From contig NW_015622543.1 of the NCBI RefSeq assembly GCF_000835495.1, positions 1,410,239-1,474,238 of the forward strand: a stretch of 64,000 nt of DNA, written 5' to 3'. This document shows, one piece after another, positions 22,372-34,274 of this stretch. Source of the stretch: Cladophialophora immunda (taxonomy: Eukaryota > Ascomycota > Eurotiomycetes > Chaetothyriales > Herpotrichiellaceae). The notes below the pieces were generated by a model. It made no database searches and had not been told where the DNA came from. It worked only from the letters and a program-made list of their open reading frames with translations. The position numbers were made by a program, and so were the translations under genes. The first letter of the stretch is position 1; each line of letters opens with the position of its first letter.

Positions 22372-23323
22372 ATGAATCCAGAGTGGTAAGTCATCCAAAG
22401 TACCAACAATCGATCATCCTTTCGACTGCAACGTATCGGAGTGAGTCTTTCGCTAACAGTCTTTAGAGTCGTGCCTTCGAGAATCCGTCCTCCGAAGCCA
22501 TCGCCCTGCTACTCCATAGATATTGACGCTTGTCCCACAGATACGATTACCTCTTCAAGCTCTTGCTTATTGGAGACTCTGGTGTCGGAAAATCATGCCT
22601 GCTGTTGCGATTCGCCGATGACACCTACACCGAGTCTTACATCTCTACCATTGGCGTCGATTTCGTACGTTGTTGCGATCCCTTGGCTGCTGCCCTGGGA
22701 TTCCGGGTCAAGAGGAGTGGGAGGCTGACACGGGTTTAGAAAATCCGAACCATCGAACTCGACGGAAAGACTGTCAAGCTACAGATTGTAGGCATAACTT
22801 TCGCTCTTTGGCTTCGGTGTGTGATCTGACATCTGAATAGTGGGATACTGCCGGTCAAGAGCGATTCCGAACCATTACCTCTTCCTATTACCGAGGCGCT
22901 CATGGCATTTGCGTGGTCTACGATGTGACAGATATGGACTCGTTCAACAACGTTAAGCAATGGCTACAAGAAATCGACCGCTACGCCACTGAAGGAGTCA
23001 ATAAGCTACTCGTCGGCAACAAGAGCGATATGTCGGACAAGAAGGTGGTCGAGTACACCATGGCAAAGGTACAGTGGCGCATACCCGGGTGAGCAGGCGA
23101 AAACGCAGCAATACTCATTTTGCAACAGGAATTTGCCGACAGCTTGGGGATCCCTTTCCTCGAGACCTCCGCAAAGAATGCGTCCAACGTCGAACAAGCC
23201 TTTTTGACTATGGCCAGGCAGATCAAGGAACGCATGGGAACCACTACGGTCAACAACAAGCCCACGGTCCAAGTCGGACAAGGTCAAGGCGTGCAGTCGG
23301 GTGCTGCCGGTGGTTGCTGCTAA
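22372..23323 (+). CDS. YPT1: Rab GTPase YPT1 (Rab1)
   Basis: Five exons: 22372-22382, 22541-22664, 22740-22787, 22841-23068 and 23129-23323. They join in phase to 201 residues. The first exon holds just MNPE and uses a GTGGTA donor; the seemingly better GTAAGT two bases on would create a TGA at the join, so the earlier site must be used. G-box motifs are complete: GDSGVGKS, the effector threonine in [24 protein letters not shown] and ETSAK. The end is GGCC, a double geranylgeranylation signal. YPT1 directs ER-to-Golgi vesicle tethering and autophagy. The sequence is nearly identical to YPT1 proteins throughout fungi. Confidence 0.98.
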
Positions 23324-24413
23324 ATTGGCCACAACCGCCATGTCGACGACATACGGTACGAGGGAAACGCGCAAGAGAGATAGTCAATCGTTGGAAGCAG
23401 GAAAGGCATTGGCCCACGCTTGAGCAAGAGACAATCGAAGAGCAAACGTAAAGCATTCCTGTCTCTCAACATACAGATTTTTGCCCCTCATGGATTTTCG
23501 GAAGGCGTTGGGGCGCAAGATCGGCGAAAGATTCAATCCGATGTCTAGACTTTCTGCTTCAGACAGCCATCCAGTTTACACACACGGGCGAGGAACCTCT
23601 TTTTTGTTGTTGGAACGGTCTTGGGGAAACCTGTCTCCGGCTTCGGCAGGCTAATGATGGGATGTTTTGTGAGCGGAGCTGGATGTGGACGTCGATGGGA
23701 CTTGCTCCGAGAAGGGAACGGCGTTTGTTGTCGACAAGAACGCCTTTTCTGATTTAGTCAGAGCTCCATCGAATTCACGAACGGTGTTGAACCATTGGAT
23801 TTCTTATGCTCTCCTGTTTGCTTCCCTGTTCTACATGGATTATATGTTCTTTTTATTGACACACCATCCCCCGGACAAGCAAATCCTCCTGTGTTTGCAC
23901 CATGTGCGTTTGCAGATGCAGTTTCTTAGTTGCTGACATACTTGATAGTGCATATATCAGAGATTGCCAGACCTCCATGTCACTCACTGGGGCTGGAGGA
24001 ACACGCAAGAAGTCCAATGGCCATACCATGGCTTCATGCGACTGCTCAAAAGCCAGGGGTCATCGGTGCTTCTGTGCTTTTGCGAGCTCCTCATCAGACT
24101 AGCACCAGATGACCAGCAACCAGCGAGCGGTGGCAGAATCTCAGAAGTCGGTGGACGACGGCAGAAGGGATGTCGACAAGCGATGTGATGGCTCAGACGG
24201 ACATGTGAGGCCATGTTCCAGACAATTTTGCGGACGGCATAGGCAAAAATGCCTGCTCTCCTCCTCCACGAAGGACTCAACATGGCTGCTGCCGGCCGGA
24301 CCTGATGGGATCCAGGAAGATTTAAAAAGCCATGTTTCCCACCGTCCAACTTCACCTTTGACCCAACCAGCAGCGACACCAACGCGACACCGGCCTTCTC
24401 TTGTCCTGACAGC
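23324..24413. other. YPT1 3' region and spacer
   Basis: This is probably the YPT1 3' UTR, then a spacer. No supported gene. An AT-rich ATTTAAAAAG at about 24320-24329 lies some 90 bp before the next ATG and could act as a TATA-like element for it. Confidence 0.4.
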
Positions 24414-26402
24414 ATGATCGCAAACTCTCTCGTCGCCGCGGCGATGGCATACACCACCGTCAGTCCGCTCCCCACTCTCCTGACCGACGGCGGAGCACCC
24501 TGCATGAGCTTGATGTGCCCCGGACCAGAAAACGGGTCTTCTCCAATTGATCCAACATATTGCACGGTGGTTGTAAACACGGCTGGATGTGTCGGTCCTG
24601 TCGCCACAGTCGCGCCAGGAACAACACTGAGCCCATTTGCACCATCGCCAGCAAACGGTACGAGATGGACCCGCGGACCTCTTCCCAGTCATGTCAGTCT
24701 TTCGCGCCAGCCTTCTGACCGTTCCTCAGTCACTTCAAGTCCAAACTCCGTCACTGTCACTCCTACGCCAGGGGTCAGCTGCACACCAATACCCACGGCA
24801 TCTCTATCAATTTCTCCCACTGACACTTGCCTCGTGACAGAGGAACCAGCCGTGACAATATATCTATCACCGTCGAGCGCAGATGCGTTCCGCTCATCAT
24901 TCTCAGACAACCCCACCACTTCGGTAAGCAGCTACTTCCTTTCGCCCTCTAGTAGACACCCTTCCTTCGTGTGCCTGCTGCAAGACTAGGTTGAAGGCAG
25001 ATCCGCACCGCGCCTGTACCCAAAAACAACCTTTGAGACAACATTCAAGAGAGAAGAGAAGGCCAGACACAATCAAGACAGAGACAATCATCTCATACGG
25101 AACAACCTTTGATACAAAGCGCAGCCATTTCAACATCTAAAGTCCACGTGGCGTCATATCCTATCAAGTCGACAATCATCGCACAGGTTGTCAATTTTGT
25201 GAATGCGAGGATCTGGCTCCGCTACAATTACACAAAACACTCGAGTGTCCCATCACTGACTGGCTCTTTTCTAGATCGCAAGTTCCTTGTTGTCTCTGAC
25301 TACTGCTCAACTTCAACCGTCCACCTCATCGCCCTTCATCTCCGCTGGAATAATGACCAGCTTATCTCCCTTGTCTGTCTCTTCAGCCTCAATCCCTTCA
25401 ACCACGACTACGAGCACCAGCAGTGCTGCTTGGACTTCGACCGCATGCGTTGCTTTCGGAGTCCCTGATCCTGTCGCATGTCCAGGTGGCGCACTGAACC
25501 CTTCTGAGAGCTCAAGTCCTACGTCTCTTCCTCCGTCATCCTCTACCACGAGTGCCAATCCCGCTGAACCTGCAACTTCACACCTGACATCCCCTTCGTC
25601 CGCGTCAAGCACAGTAAGCACAACATTGTCGGCTTCATGGACTGCTGTCTCACCAGCCCTGACTTCAATTCCTGCCACGGCTTCAACTTCACCTGCAAAT
25701 ACCACCACACCGGGGCCTTTCGTCGATCACCCCTACGGTAGAGATCATGGACACCGTCACACCGCTATCGCAGTGCCCCTCGCAGTCGGAATCCTCATTC
25801 TCTTTTTGACGGCAATCTTCCTTTGGCGACGCTATCACCCCTCCTCATTCCACACAATCCTCGACTCCATTCCGGGCTTTGGCTGCTTTGCTCGATGGCG
25901 CAAGACACGAGAAAAGAATCGGCAGACTCGCGCCATACACCGCTTGGGTATCTTAACAGGAGATGGTCGTCGCTTTGATGGATCAGGATCAGTCGCAGGT
26001 GACACATACGCTCGGCATTTGAGGAAGTTTGAGGAAGATGCGGCGCGCGCAAAAGGGAGATACAGCTCCGACGCGGGTGGCCAAGCTCCTGGCTCTCCTT
26101 TCTCGACAGGAAACCGAAGTGCTAAGAGCGGCGGCACGCCACGGACCCCCAAGCTGGGGAGTCCCTGGAGATACACGCCGACCAAGGCCAGAAGCCCCAG
26201 AGACATGATCACGCCGTCGTCCGCAGAGAGCAACCGGGTCTACGGGTCGGGACGTCGGACGGACAGTTTGCAGAGCTGGGAGGAGACATGGTATGCCATG
26301 GGCACCATGGGTGGGAGGGAGGAGGAGATGGGGGAGGAGGAGATGGGGGAGGAGGAGGAGGCCGCAGGTGGACCTGGCCAGTCCTGGAGGAAGCTGGTTT
26401 GA
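24414..26402 (+). CDS. Ser/Thr-rich single-pass surface protein
   Basis: Proposed exons are 24414-24923 and 25275-26402, joined in phase 0 (...NPTTS then IASSLLSL...), giving 545 residues. The N-terminal 330 residues are rich in Ser, Thr and Pro with several Cys, as in heavily O-mannosylated wall-spanning proteins. One membrane helix (AIAVPLAVGILILFLTAIFLW, about 334-355) is preceded by HGHRH and followed by basic residues. The cytosolic tail of about 190 residues is basic, then ends in repeated EEEMGEEEMGEEEEA. The architecture resembles Mid2/Wsc-type cell-wall stress sensors, but I see no WSC domain and only a weak signal peptide (MIANSLVAAAMA). The 351 bp intron is long for this genome and may hide a small exon. 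The family is not identified. Confidence 0.6.
26313..26361 (+). repeat. Short GGAGGAGGAGATGGG tandem repeat in coding DNA
   Basis: Three near-identical units of about 15 bp encode the acidic EEEMG repeats at the end of the surface protein. The unit length is a multiple of three, so copy-number change would keep the frame. Confidence 0.8.
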
Positions 26403-26821
26403 CTTGTACATATGATACCAATAGGGGTCGATTTGGACATTTGACAGGGAGACCTCCTGGGTGACAACAGAGAGCTCTTTACTGGTTACATCACAGGACC
26501 ATTCCCATATGTAGTGGACCTTCTTGTCTTTGTTGGCAGCAGTGGGTTCGCCTTTTTCAGCTCTATACACAAGCAATATCTAAACGGCGGCCACCTCGTG
26601 CATGACAATGACGTTTGTAGAGGATGAAGACGGCTGCCGACATGTGTACAGTGCCATATGTTCAGCGTTTGCACCTGGCACCTGCCTCACCTTGATTTCT
26701 TGGACCGAGACTATGCTGTGCACAGTTTCACTACGACGTCCTCCTGCCTCCTATTTATCTGTGTTAGCTACGACGACCTCCTGAGACGTGACCTGAACTC
26801 CTCACCCCATTCCCGCCCAAG
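26403..26821. other. Spacer before F-box-like gene
   Basis: 3' side of the surface-protein gene and promoter of the next. The last 70 bases before the ATG are pyrimidine-rich. Nothing else is seen. Confidence 0.4.
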
Positions 26822-28276
26822 ATGGACAAATCCTCCATAGCGCCTTGGGCACGACTGCCTCCTGAGATCAAAGCGAATATCATGGGACGCCTTGTACGAA
26901 CAGACTTGAAGTCCTGCCGTCTACTGGACAAGTGTACCAGTCTGGCAGCCACGCGTGCTCTCTTCCAAACACTCTGTCTTTCGCCAAGTATGAACAGCGT
27001 CCACCGGTTGTCCAAAGTCGCAGCGCGGCCTGACCTCGCCAGTCAAGTGCATACCCTGCAGGTTCATCGGCACTATCTCAAAGCGGTGTCGTTCGACGAA
27101 TGCATCAGAACCGGCCATCTGGCGGCCCGGCTTCAGAGACTGCCTCCTCTTGATGCAGCCTCGCATGCTCTGGAACTCTCGCGCGCATACAGGGACGAGC
27201 TAGACGCCCAACTTCGATTCCCAAACGAAGGTCCTCCTATGCTCTCAAGCTCGCTGAAGAAATTTCCGCGGCTTCAATGCTTTGTGCACCGCGGCACATT
27301 GACTCGAACCAAGGAAGGAGATTATCTCCTCGACGGAGACTCCGATTTGTTGAGACGGACGGGCATAAGAACGCTGGACGGTGGCAATCACTACCTGCTG
27401 ATGAACTCGGTCTTGCAGAAGTGTCGGGGTATGAAGCCTGCATCCATCGACTTGTCATCGTTCTACTGGTGGGAGTTCTACAACTGCATGGAAATCCCAC
27501 ACGCAAAGGCGCTTTTGGAGAGAGTTACCAGCTTTAAGCTGACGTTCGAAGTGAAGAGTTTCGATCGACCGCCATGCCCTCTCAAGCCGACAAGCGCCCA
27601 TTGGAGGAAAGGCCTGACAAAATACCTGGAGAGCCTCGCAGGATATCTGCCCGCGGCTGAACAGTTGTGGCTTGGTTTCGACGAATTGCCTGTCGGACAT
27701 CAGAGAACCCATTTTGTTCGCCGCTACGCATTGACAAGAATGACTAGCCTGCTGCTCCGTTCTCCAAATCCCGAGACTCCTTTGTGCAGGTTGATTAGCC
27801 TCACTCTGGAAAACATAACGGCCCATCTGAAAGATGTATGCAATTTCATTGCACAACACTCCCAGACGCTTAGGTCGCTCACCATCATCAATCTTCGGCT
27901 GAGCGAGGCAGGTACACCCAGTGGAGGAATCTTGGCCTCAGTGATGAAGTTGGTCTCGTTCCTCAACAAAGAAACTCAGCTGGATAACTTTTCCTTGCAA
28001 GGCACTGTTCTGGATCCTGACGGCGCCAGGCTGATGTGCTGTCCAAAAGGGAAGGACAGTATTTTGCACGACGTTGAGGAATATGTTTGTCACCGCAGCA
28101 ATTTCCCCTTCCACAGCCCTGAAATACTCCTTCGAGCGCTCGACACGTCTTGGCCCTCCGCCACGATCACAGGCAACAAGGTCACGATACCAGGTCCACG
28201 CAATAGTAGGGTTGAAATAATACTTGGGGGCGATGAATCGTGGTATGTTGAAGTGCCAGACTCTCCGCACCACTGA
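26822..28276 (+). CDS. F-box-like protein
   Basis: Single exon, 484 residues, starting MDKSSIAPWARLPPEI. Residues 9-55 (ARLPPEIKANIMGRLVRTDLKSCRLLDK...) have the F-box shape: LP.EI, a hydrophobic helix, then a Cys/Leu-rich helix. The remainder has widely spaced Leu-rich segments (PLCRLISLTLENITAHL, TLRSLTIINLRLSEAG) of the irregular repeat kind common in fungal F-box proteins, and a C-terminal strand-rich end. Such proteins bind Skp1 and choose targets for SCF ubiquitin ligases, but fungal genomes hold dozens of uncharacterised ones and the target cannot be told. No signal peptide or membrane helix is present. Confidence 0.7.
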   Translation: MDKSSIAPWARLPPEIKANIMGRLVRTDLKSCRLLDKCTSLAATRALFQTLCLSPSMNSVHRLSKVAARPDLASQVHTLQVHRHYLKAVSFDECIRTGHLAARLQRLPPLDAASHALELSRAYRDELDAQLRFPNEGPPMLSSSLKKFPRLQCFVHRGTLTRTKEGDYLLDGDSDLLRRTGIRTLDGGNHYLLMNSVLQKCRGMKPASIDLSSFYWWEFYNCMEIPHAKALLERVTSFKLTFEVKSFDRPPCPLKPTSAHWRKGLTKYLESLAGYLPAAEQLWLGFDELPVGHQRTHFVRRYALTRMTSLLLRSPNPETPLCRLISLTLENITAHLKDVCNFIAQHSQTLRSLTIINLRLSEAGTPSGGILASVMKLVSFLNKETQLDNFSLQGTVLDPDGARLMCCPKGKDSILHDVEEYVCHRSNFPFHSPEILLRALDTSWPSATITGNKVTIPGPRNSRVEIILGGDESWYVEVPDSPHH

Positions 28277-29371
28277 CGAGGTCTTTGGCAGTCAGGAGTG
28301 GCAGGAAACGCAGGACGATGGAAGGTCTGTTGGGAAGGCGGATGGGATATGGATGCATGTCTTAGCAAGCGCTCGATGTAATCATTTGGCAGTAACTTGA
28401 TTTGCTGCTGCGTGCTGTAGTCGTCTTATCAGTTAGGGGCAATTTCCATCAGCCGAACCTACAGCAATACTTGCAGCCACACCGGCCACTAGGTATTACA
28501 GAGCATATCGCAGCAAATAGAGTCCCTCCACGTGCACAGAGTTCCCCGAACTGTCTGAGATCGGTTTGAGCACGCAGAGAGTGCGCAAACAGCGGAAAGG
28601 TCTCTGCAGGAATTCCGTACGCTCGGATCCAGTCCAGAAGTCAAGGCGATGGACTCTCAACACCCAGGAATGTGGTTGCCCAGGACGTATCAAGATACAT
28701 TGTATCGTCTCTCCTGTCAGCGCTGCTCTGTCCTCACTCTCAAGACTTCATCCGCGTCCCAACATCACCGACGAACCTTTCGAGGGAGGCCGCACAGTCC
28801 CGTCCCGTCGCTCCCCTGAGACCACAGAGAGAGAGGACCTCTTCGTCATGATCTGTGCTGGGTAAATCCAAACAAATTGGCACTCTGAACGTGTCTTGGG
28901 GTTTTCGGTCGTCTGGCAATTGCCAGAGGGTTTGGCTGTTGTATGTGCCCTGAGTGCCGCATTCGGTACATTTGTCCCACACATGCGGTGCTGGTGCAGG
29001 TGCCACGGTCACGCTGGAACGAGGTAGATACACCGAGCAGAACTTGTGCGATAGCGAGGGGAAGGAAAGCGACAAGACCTTTTGCCAATCGCGCAGAGGG
29101 GGATTTTCCGTCGTTTGTGTTGCGGTGTGCTGCCTTGTCTAGAGCATTGATATACATCCATCATTCTCGGCATCACCATCGGCCTCCACAGGGAGACAAA
29201 GCGTTTGGAAAGATGCATCCGATAGAAACGCGCCCTCGATTCTTCCCGAGACTTTTTGATTTCCTAAATCTCCGAAATTCCAACGAACCTGAACCTCCGA
29301 AATCTCTGACCCGCGATACTGCCCACAAACCAACCCCGTCGTCCGGGGGTGTGAATCATCATCACCTATCA
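28277..29371. other. Convergent spacer
   Basis: 3' sides of the F-box gene and the following leftward gene. Short frames only; none has known motifs. Confidence 0.4.
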
Positions 29372-29936
29372 TCATCCATCATACTCGCCCGGTTTGCGGC
29401 TGCGACTCATAAACGCGTCGAGGTCCTTGTCGTAGATCTCGGCCTCGTCGCCTTGGCTGCCGCTCAGGAACGAATGCCACCTGACCTCCCCGCCTTCGAT
29501 CATGATGGGCGTGGCGTACGGAGCGCGCTCGGGGCCCAGGTAGTCCCATAATCGACTCTGTGGTTTTGTGGGCAGCCAGTCAGGAACGAGCGCACCACTC
29601 TGCAAACCGAGTAACGACAATAACAACAACGTCCAGACCCGAGGAAGGTGTAAGGAAATCAGTACGTACCAGCTGGCCCCAGAGGCGCGCATTGACCTCC
29701 TTGCTCAACAGCATGGTCTCGGGATCAAAGTAGGGCAGCGTGGGCAGATCGTGGGTCTTCTTGGCCTGCATGCTCAGGTTCGTCCACTGCGTCTCGCACC
29801 ACAGTTTCTTGCGGTAGTCATTGCGGTTCTGCTCCTCTTGTGACCCCCCGTGCGCCGACCTACCGGGCCGCGATGCAGAGGCGATGATGTCCCCCGCGGT
29901 CTTCCTCGTCGAGGTTGCTGCTGAGAATGATGACAT
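29372..29936 (-). CDS. Unidentified small protein, two exons
   Basis: Exon 1 is 29936-29670 (ATG, MSSFSAATSTRKTAG...) and exon 2 is 29599-29372. The 70 bp intron has a GTACGT donor and TTTGCAG acceptor, in phase 0, giving 164 residues. The protein is soluble, with a disordered basic N-terminus, a Trp-rich middle (KKLWCETQWTNLS; WGQL) and a conserved-looking end (WDYLGPERAPYATPIMIEGGEVRWHSFL). An in-frame TAG lies upstream of the ATG. Clean splicing and normal codon use argue for a real gene. I do not recognise the family and assign no function. The alternative of two unrelated ORFs is less likely because the join keeps phase. Confidence 0.6.
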
Positions 29937-30697
29937 GGCGTTTCGAGGGGGCTGCGGTCGGCGACGTGACAGCCACGGTCTCTAGAAGCGTCCTGGTGGA
30001 CCTGTGACAGAGTGTTTACGGTGAACTGGCGACGCGAATCGTTCCTAGAATAGAGAGAAGAGAGAGAGAGAGAGATGACAGGCCGTCGCAAAGAAGTGAT
30101 ATAAGGCCTGGTCATGTGGTGCTCGGCAGGCTCGGGTAAATCTGCGCTATTTTTCCGATGTGCCACTCGTATCACTTGCTCAATGGTGACGTTGCGGGTT
30201 CATGTCAGTCGGTTATGGAACAATCAATTCTCGACGATAATTGTTTCTCTCAGCTATTTCGCTGTGGTGCTCGCGCAGCTAAAGTACAGGGTGTGATGTT
30301 GTGGGCTCCAGCCAAAGCCAGCAGTAGAGTACACAAAGTACAGGAGGAAGCCTACCCGCCATTGTCCCTCGAACAACCCTCGCTATCACATCGCTGACAC
30401 AAGCGTCGTCACGTCATTGCATTTCATGTTTGACCCATCATCAGCTATCAGAACCAGCTCGCAAATCACACCTCGCTTTCGGATTTGTCCTATGTAGAAG
30501 CAACCTAGCTCACCACCGGCACATTGCTTTCACCTTTGTTTCATCGTCATGCATCTCATAGCTGCGCCGGGCAGTTTCGTGGAATGTTCGTCATCGTTTC
30601 TTGAAGGATAATTTCCAAGACATGATTTGGGGGTTGTCTGGATACCCAAATAAAGAGCCGCCTGGGCAGAAAGGCTATAATCACATATAACCACCCA
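29937..30697. other. Spacer with GA microsatellite
   Basis: Promoter side of the small unknown gene and 3' side of the DUF1996 gene. A (GA)n-type tract lies at about 30050-30075. No gene is seen. Confidence 0.45.
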
Positions 30698-32247
30698 TTA
30701 CAGCCGATCTCTTCCATTTCTGCGGCCATGCTTGTGCGCATGACGTTTGTGAGGGTTTGGTGTCGGACTGGCATCGTCTGCCATGGTGACAATCACGATT
30801 TCCTCAACCAGGATCAGATTCACCAGAACACCGTTACTCATATAGCTAGTCGTGGTGGTGAACTGACTGTTGGATGTGCATGGAGTTGTTGGCGAGGCGA
30901 TGGGCGAAGATGCCGACATAGATCCAAGATTCTGTCCAACTGGAGCTGATATGGTGGTGTTTGCGATTGACGGAGAAGAGGTGGTGGCTGGTGCTGGAGC
31001 CCCGGGTATTGGTCCAATCGTCGCAGGCGCAGGGCCAGGCTGAACTTGGACATTACCAGGTAGCTGTTGCACAAAGTTGATTTGCTCGCGTTGAAGCACC
31101 TCGGGCACCTCCATCTGGCATTGTGTACCATCATCCACGTTTTGGAGTTTGAAGATTGGACAGTCATCCTGGTTTCCCGCGGTTCCCAGCGGAAGATTGC
31201 AGGCTGGGTCGTCGATGGCACTTTGTAAGACCCCTTCGTCCCAAGCGCACATAAAATCTCCATGGTAGCCATACCCAGTAGGGTCACCGTTGGCAAATGT
31301 AAACTCTCCATCAATACCTTTGAAAAGATTGGTTTGATAGATTGTCTCATAGAACAAGGCTGGCAAATGTACGGGATATCCCTCTGGACATCTCCCATTC
31401 TGGATCTCGTCTGGGTATGCGACATGGGTGGTATGATTTGCACTATCCAAATCCTTGCCATTCCAACATGACGGAAACATGATTTCTGCGCGCACTCCGT
31501 CCGCACATGTGGCATCAAGGAAAGTCTTGTTGCGGAGATAGTGGTATTCTCGTGCTCCTTCTGCTGGAAGTTGATAATTCAGACAGTTGAAGCCGAGAGC
31601 CTTTTCCATGAGTGCTTGTTGAGTTTTGTCACTGTCCTGCCAGTGTGACATTGGTGGATCTGGAACCGGGCCGTAAAAGGCGCGCTTGAGAGAGTTTCCT
31701 GCGATCATGCGGAAGTTCTGAGGGAATGCAACCACTGGTGTTGGTTGGTCTGCAGATGGCTCAGTGAAGTAATACCTACGGACAGTTAGAGTGTTGGACA
31801 AACGTTTGAGGAGAATCGTTTCTTACGCAGTCAGTCCGCCAGCAGTGGGAACCATCTCGAATGTGCCGTTTGCATGTTGGAAATACATGCGTGGGCTCCA
31901 GTAGACGGAATGGTCTTGGAGGATGGAGCAGCTGGTACAGTTGGAAGCCAGAAGCTCGTCGAGAGTAGGATCAAGTCCCATATCTGGAGGAATGCGTCAG
32001 TACAATTCTTGTGGGCTGTACGCGACAGTGTTGACTTACTAGAAGCACCAAACATAACATGAAGGTGTTGGGCAGGATTACCAGGGGCCATGATGGGGTC
32101 GACGCGACCGTTTCCCAATTCTCCATGGCAGAGATGACGGAAGAAGGCGCGAGCCGGGGTCAACAGGCAGAAGAAGAGTGCAAGGAGCATCAAGCGTGGC
32201 GCGGGAACGACAGCTTGAGCTTTGAGCTTGACTCTCGCGTTGGCCAT
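30698..32247 (-). CDS. Secreted DUF1996 protein
   Basis: Three exons, 32247-32040, 31983-31827 and 31775-30698, join in phase to 480 residues. The N-terminus is a signal peptide (MANARVK... LMLLALFFCLLTPARA), then FFRHLCHGELGNGRVDPIM.PG..AQHLHVMFGAS, the conserved start of DUF1996 where Asp/Pro and the H.H pattern are typical. The domain continues with ASNCTSC, YWSPRMYF, NCLNYQ, MFPSCWNGKDLDS, HVAYPD, GRCPEGYPVHLP and GYHGDFMCAWDEGVL. At least five N-glycosylation sequons are present. A Pro/Ala/Ser/Thr tail from about residue 360 follows, ending in a basic stretch. DUF1996 proteins are secreted fungal proteins, often with wall-binding modules, whose reaction is unknown. The first ATG after the promoter is used; the frame is open further upstream without ATG. 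Confidence 0.88.
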
Positions 32248-34274
32248 GGCGGAGATTGGAGTGGTCTCTGGGATGAGCGCGTGAGAGAGGAATTGGTGGT
32301 CGCGGTAAGTCTTGTGGATTGAATTGGTTGAAGCGCGAGAGATCGGCTGGAAGGATGGAGGTTGGAAGATCAATGAACGAGTGGTGTAAGGGAGGGAAAA
32401 TAAGGATGGACTGATTGATAATAAGGAGCGTGGGATGCCGGCAGACAAAGGGCAAAGTGAGGTGGTTGAGATGAATGAATGGACGCGAGAAGCGAGACTG
32501 AGGCGGATGATAGAGAGTCAAGAGACAAAGTCAGCGCTGGCATGTAGTAGAGGGGAAGGCGCTTTCGCCCACTTACCACTGTAAATTGCTGGGTGAGGCA
32601 TACACTGCGCTTGTTGGTTCTTCACCAGCGACCTTCACTTGACCTCACCTCACTGTTGACCTTACAATCGACCAAGACGCGCTCCTTGCTTGCGCCCTCT
32701 GCCACTCTTGGTCTACCGCCACTAAACCGACCTGCGGCGCAAACGTCGATTCTGCCGACCGCAGTCTCGTCCTTGACTGTCTGCCTCAGCTAGCGAACCC
32801 GTTCCCAGTGACACGCGATCTCCCAGTCGCCGACTCGGTCAGCCTTTTCTCGTCCTTACAAACAGACCATCATCACAGACGATATACAAGATTGTGAAGA
32901 GCCAGGAAGAACTGTGACCGTCAATCAAACTATTTGCTGGGTTGAAGGATAGAGAGACTGCTTCAGTCAGCCAGCTGCGACGCCTTTCCAAGGTACGTGT
33001 CTCAACAGCTCTCTGGAAGCATAAGTTGTCAGAATTGCAAGGAGAGGACGTGGATGTGCAAGATGCACACACACAAACAGGAGGCAATGCCCAATAAATC
33101 CACAAAGACAGGAAGAACGCAATGCACACAATGAGACTGCAATCAACAAAGACTGCTTCACCAATCTCCTCTGCTCATCTTACAGACGTGGTCATTCGTT
33201 TGCACCTGTCTCCATTCGTTCCATCCTCTTCGCTTAGCAGGCCCGACCTGAAGGTCTGCAGCTGTGGCAGAACCATGGTTGAGTGCCCGGCTGAAATCCC
33301 AATTCCTGCTGGCTGCCTTCGCTCTTCCTGCATCAGCGGCAATGCAAAGGTAATGCAGGAGAAGGTCCAGCCGTTCATCTACCGTTCAACTCTTTGTTGT
33401 TGCACGTGTGGCATGGCATTTCTTTGTCATCGTTGCTGCACGCTGCCGTCTGCTAATCTCCGCCGAGGTACCATACTCTGGTTGGAGAGGCGAAAAAGCA
33501 GCTTCGATTGGAAGGAGCAACTTCAAATCGCCTTCAATGTCAATCATGATGCTTCCTTGACATGCCACGACTAGCCGGAATGTGCGAATGTGTACGCGTG
33601 TGAACAAAATGAGAACATCCCTTGCGTCACACTCCGCTAAGCTCAGGTACGAGCGCTTGCTATCAGCGACTCTCCAGGGCCTGGGAGAGATTGCTCCAGT
33701 CGACTTCGCAAGCAATCGCGGGTACATGGCAATCGTACCTGAGGTGGAGTGGAAAGGCAGAAGGAACAAACATCGGAGCAGAAAGAGAGTCCTTGAGACG
33801 ACGACGTTTGTTAGGTTTGGTGAGCAGCGCTAAATTGGACAAAGCCGGTGCGAGATTGAGTCAAAACGAGTAGGGGTCCTCAGCCGGGTTCCGGATGCCG
33901 GTTCGCTGATTTCTGCCAGGGTTGTTCTGTTCGAGAAGCCTCTGTGTGTCCTACAAGCAGACCGACAGAATAAGGAAAACCACGATCGGGACCGCAACAC
34001 GCAGACAGCACTCAAGGCGTCGATAGATCTCCGGATGATCCAATCGAAAGACTCCCGCAAAGTCTGCACTTGGCGTACCGAAGATCCTCGCTGATAGCCG
34101 CTGGTAGGCGAGGTGCCTAAAGCTTTCCCCTGTCAGGTCAACCAGGGGTTTGGAGTACTTAGTGCCTGTCGCAGGGCTCTGGACAACCAGAAGAAATTTT
34201 CTTAGGCACCGAAACCCTGGTATGCGGTAAAATTTGTAAGAGGGGATCATTAAAGAGACAAAATCCCACAAAAG
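32248..34274. promoter_or_regulatory. Divergent intergenic region, 2.0 kb
   Basis: Lies between the DUF1996 and asparaginase starts. A Cys-rich open frame at 33122-33574 (+) lacks a known zinc-finger spacing, and I do not support it as a gene. Pyrimidine-rich blocks lie at 32590-32760. Nothing else is evident. Confidence 0.4.

Noticed and set aside
22383..22385. GTAAGT two bases after the chosen YPT1 donor
   Set aside because: Using it would give TGA at the exon junction; the earlier GTGGTA restores the conserved MNPEYDYLF start.
33122..33574. Cys-rich 150-codon + frame
   Set aside because: The cysteines (CCCTC, CHRCC) do not match a zinc-finger spacing, the rest is low in coding character, and there is no neighbour support.
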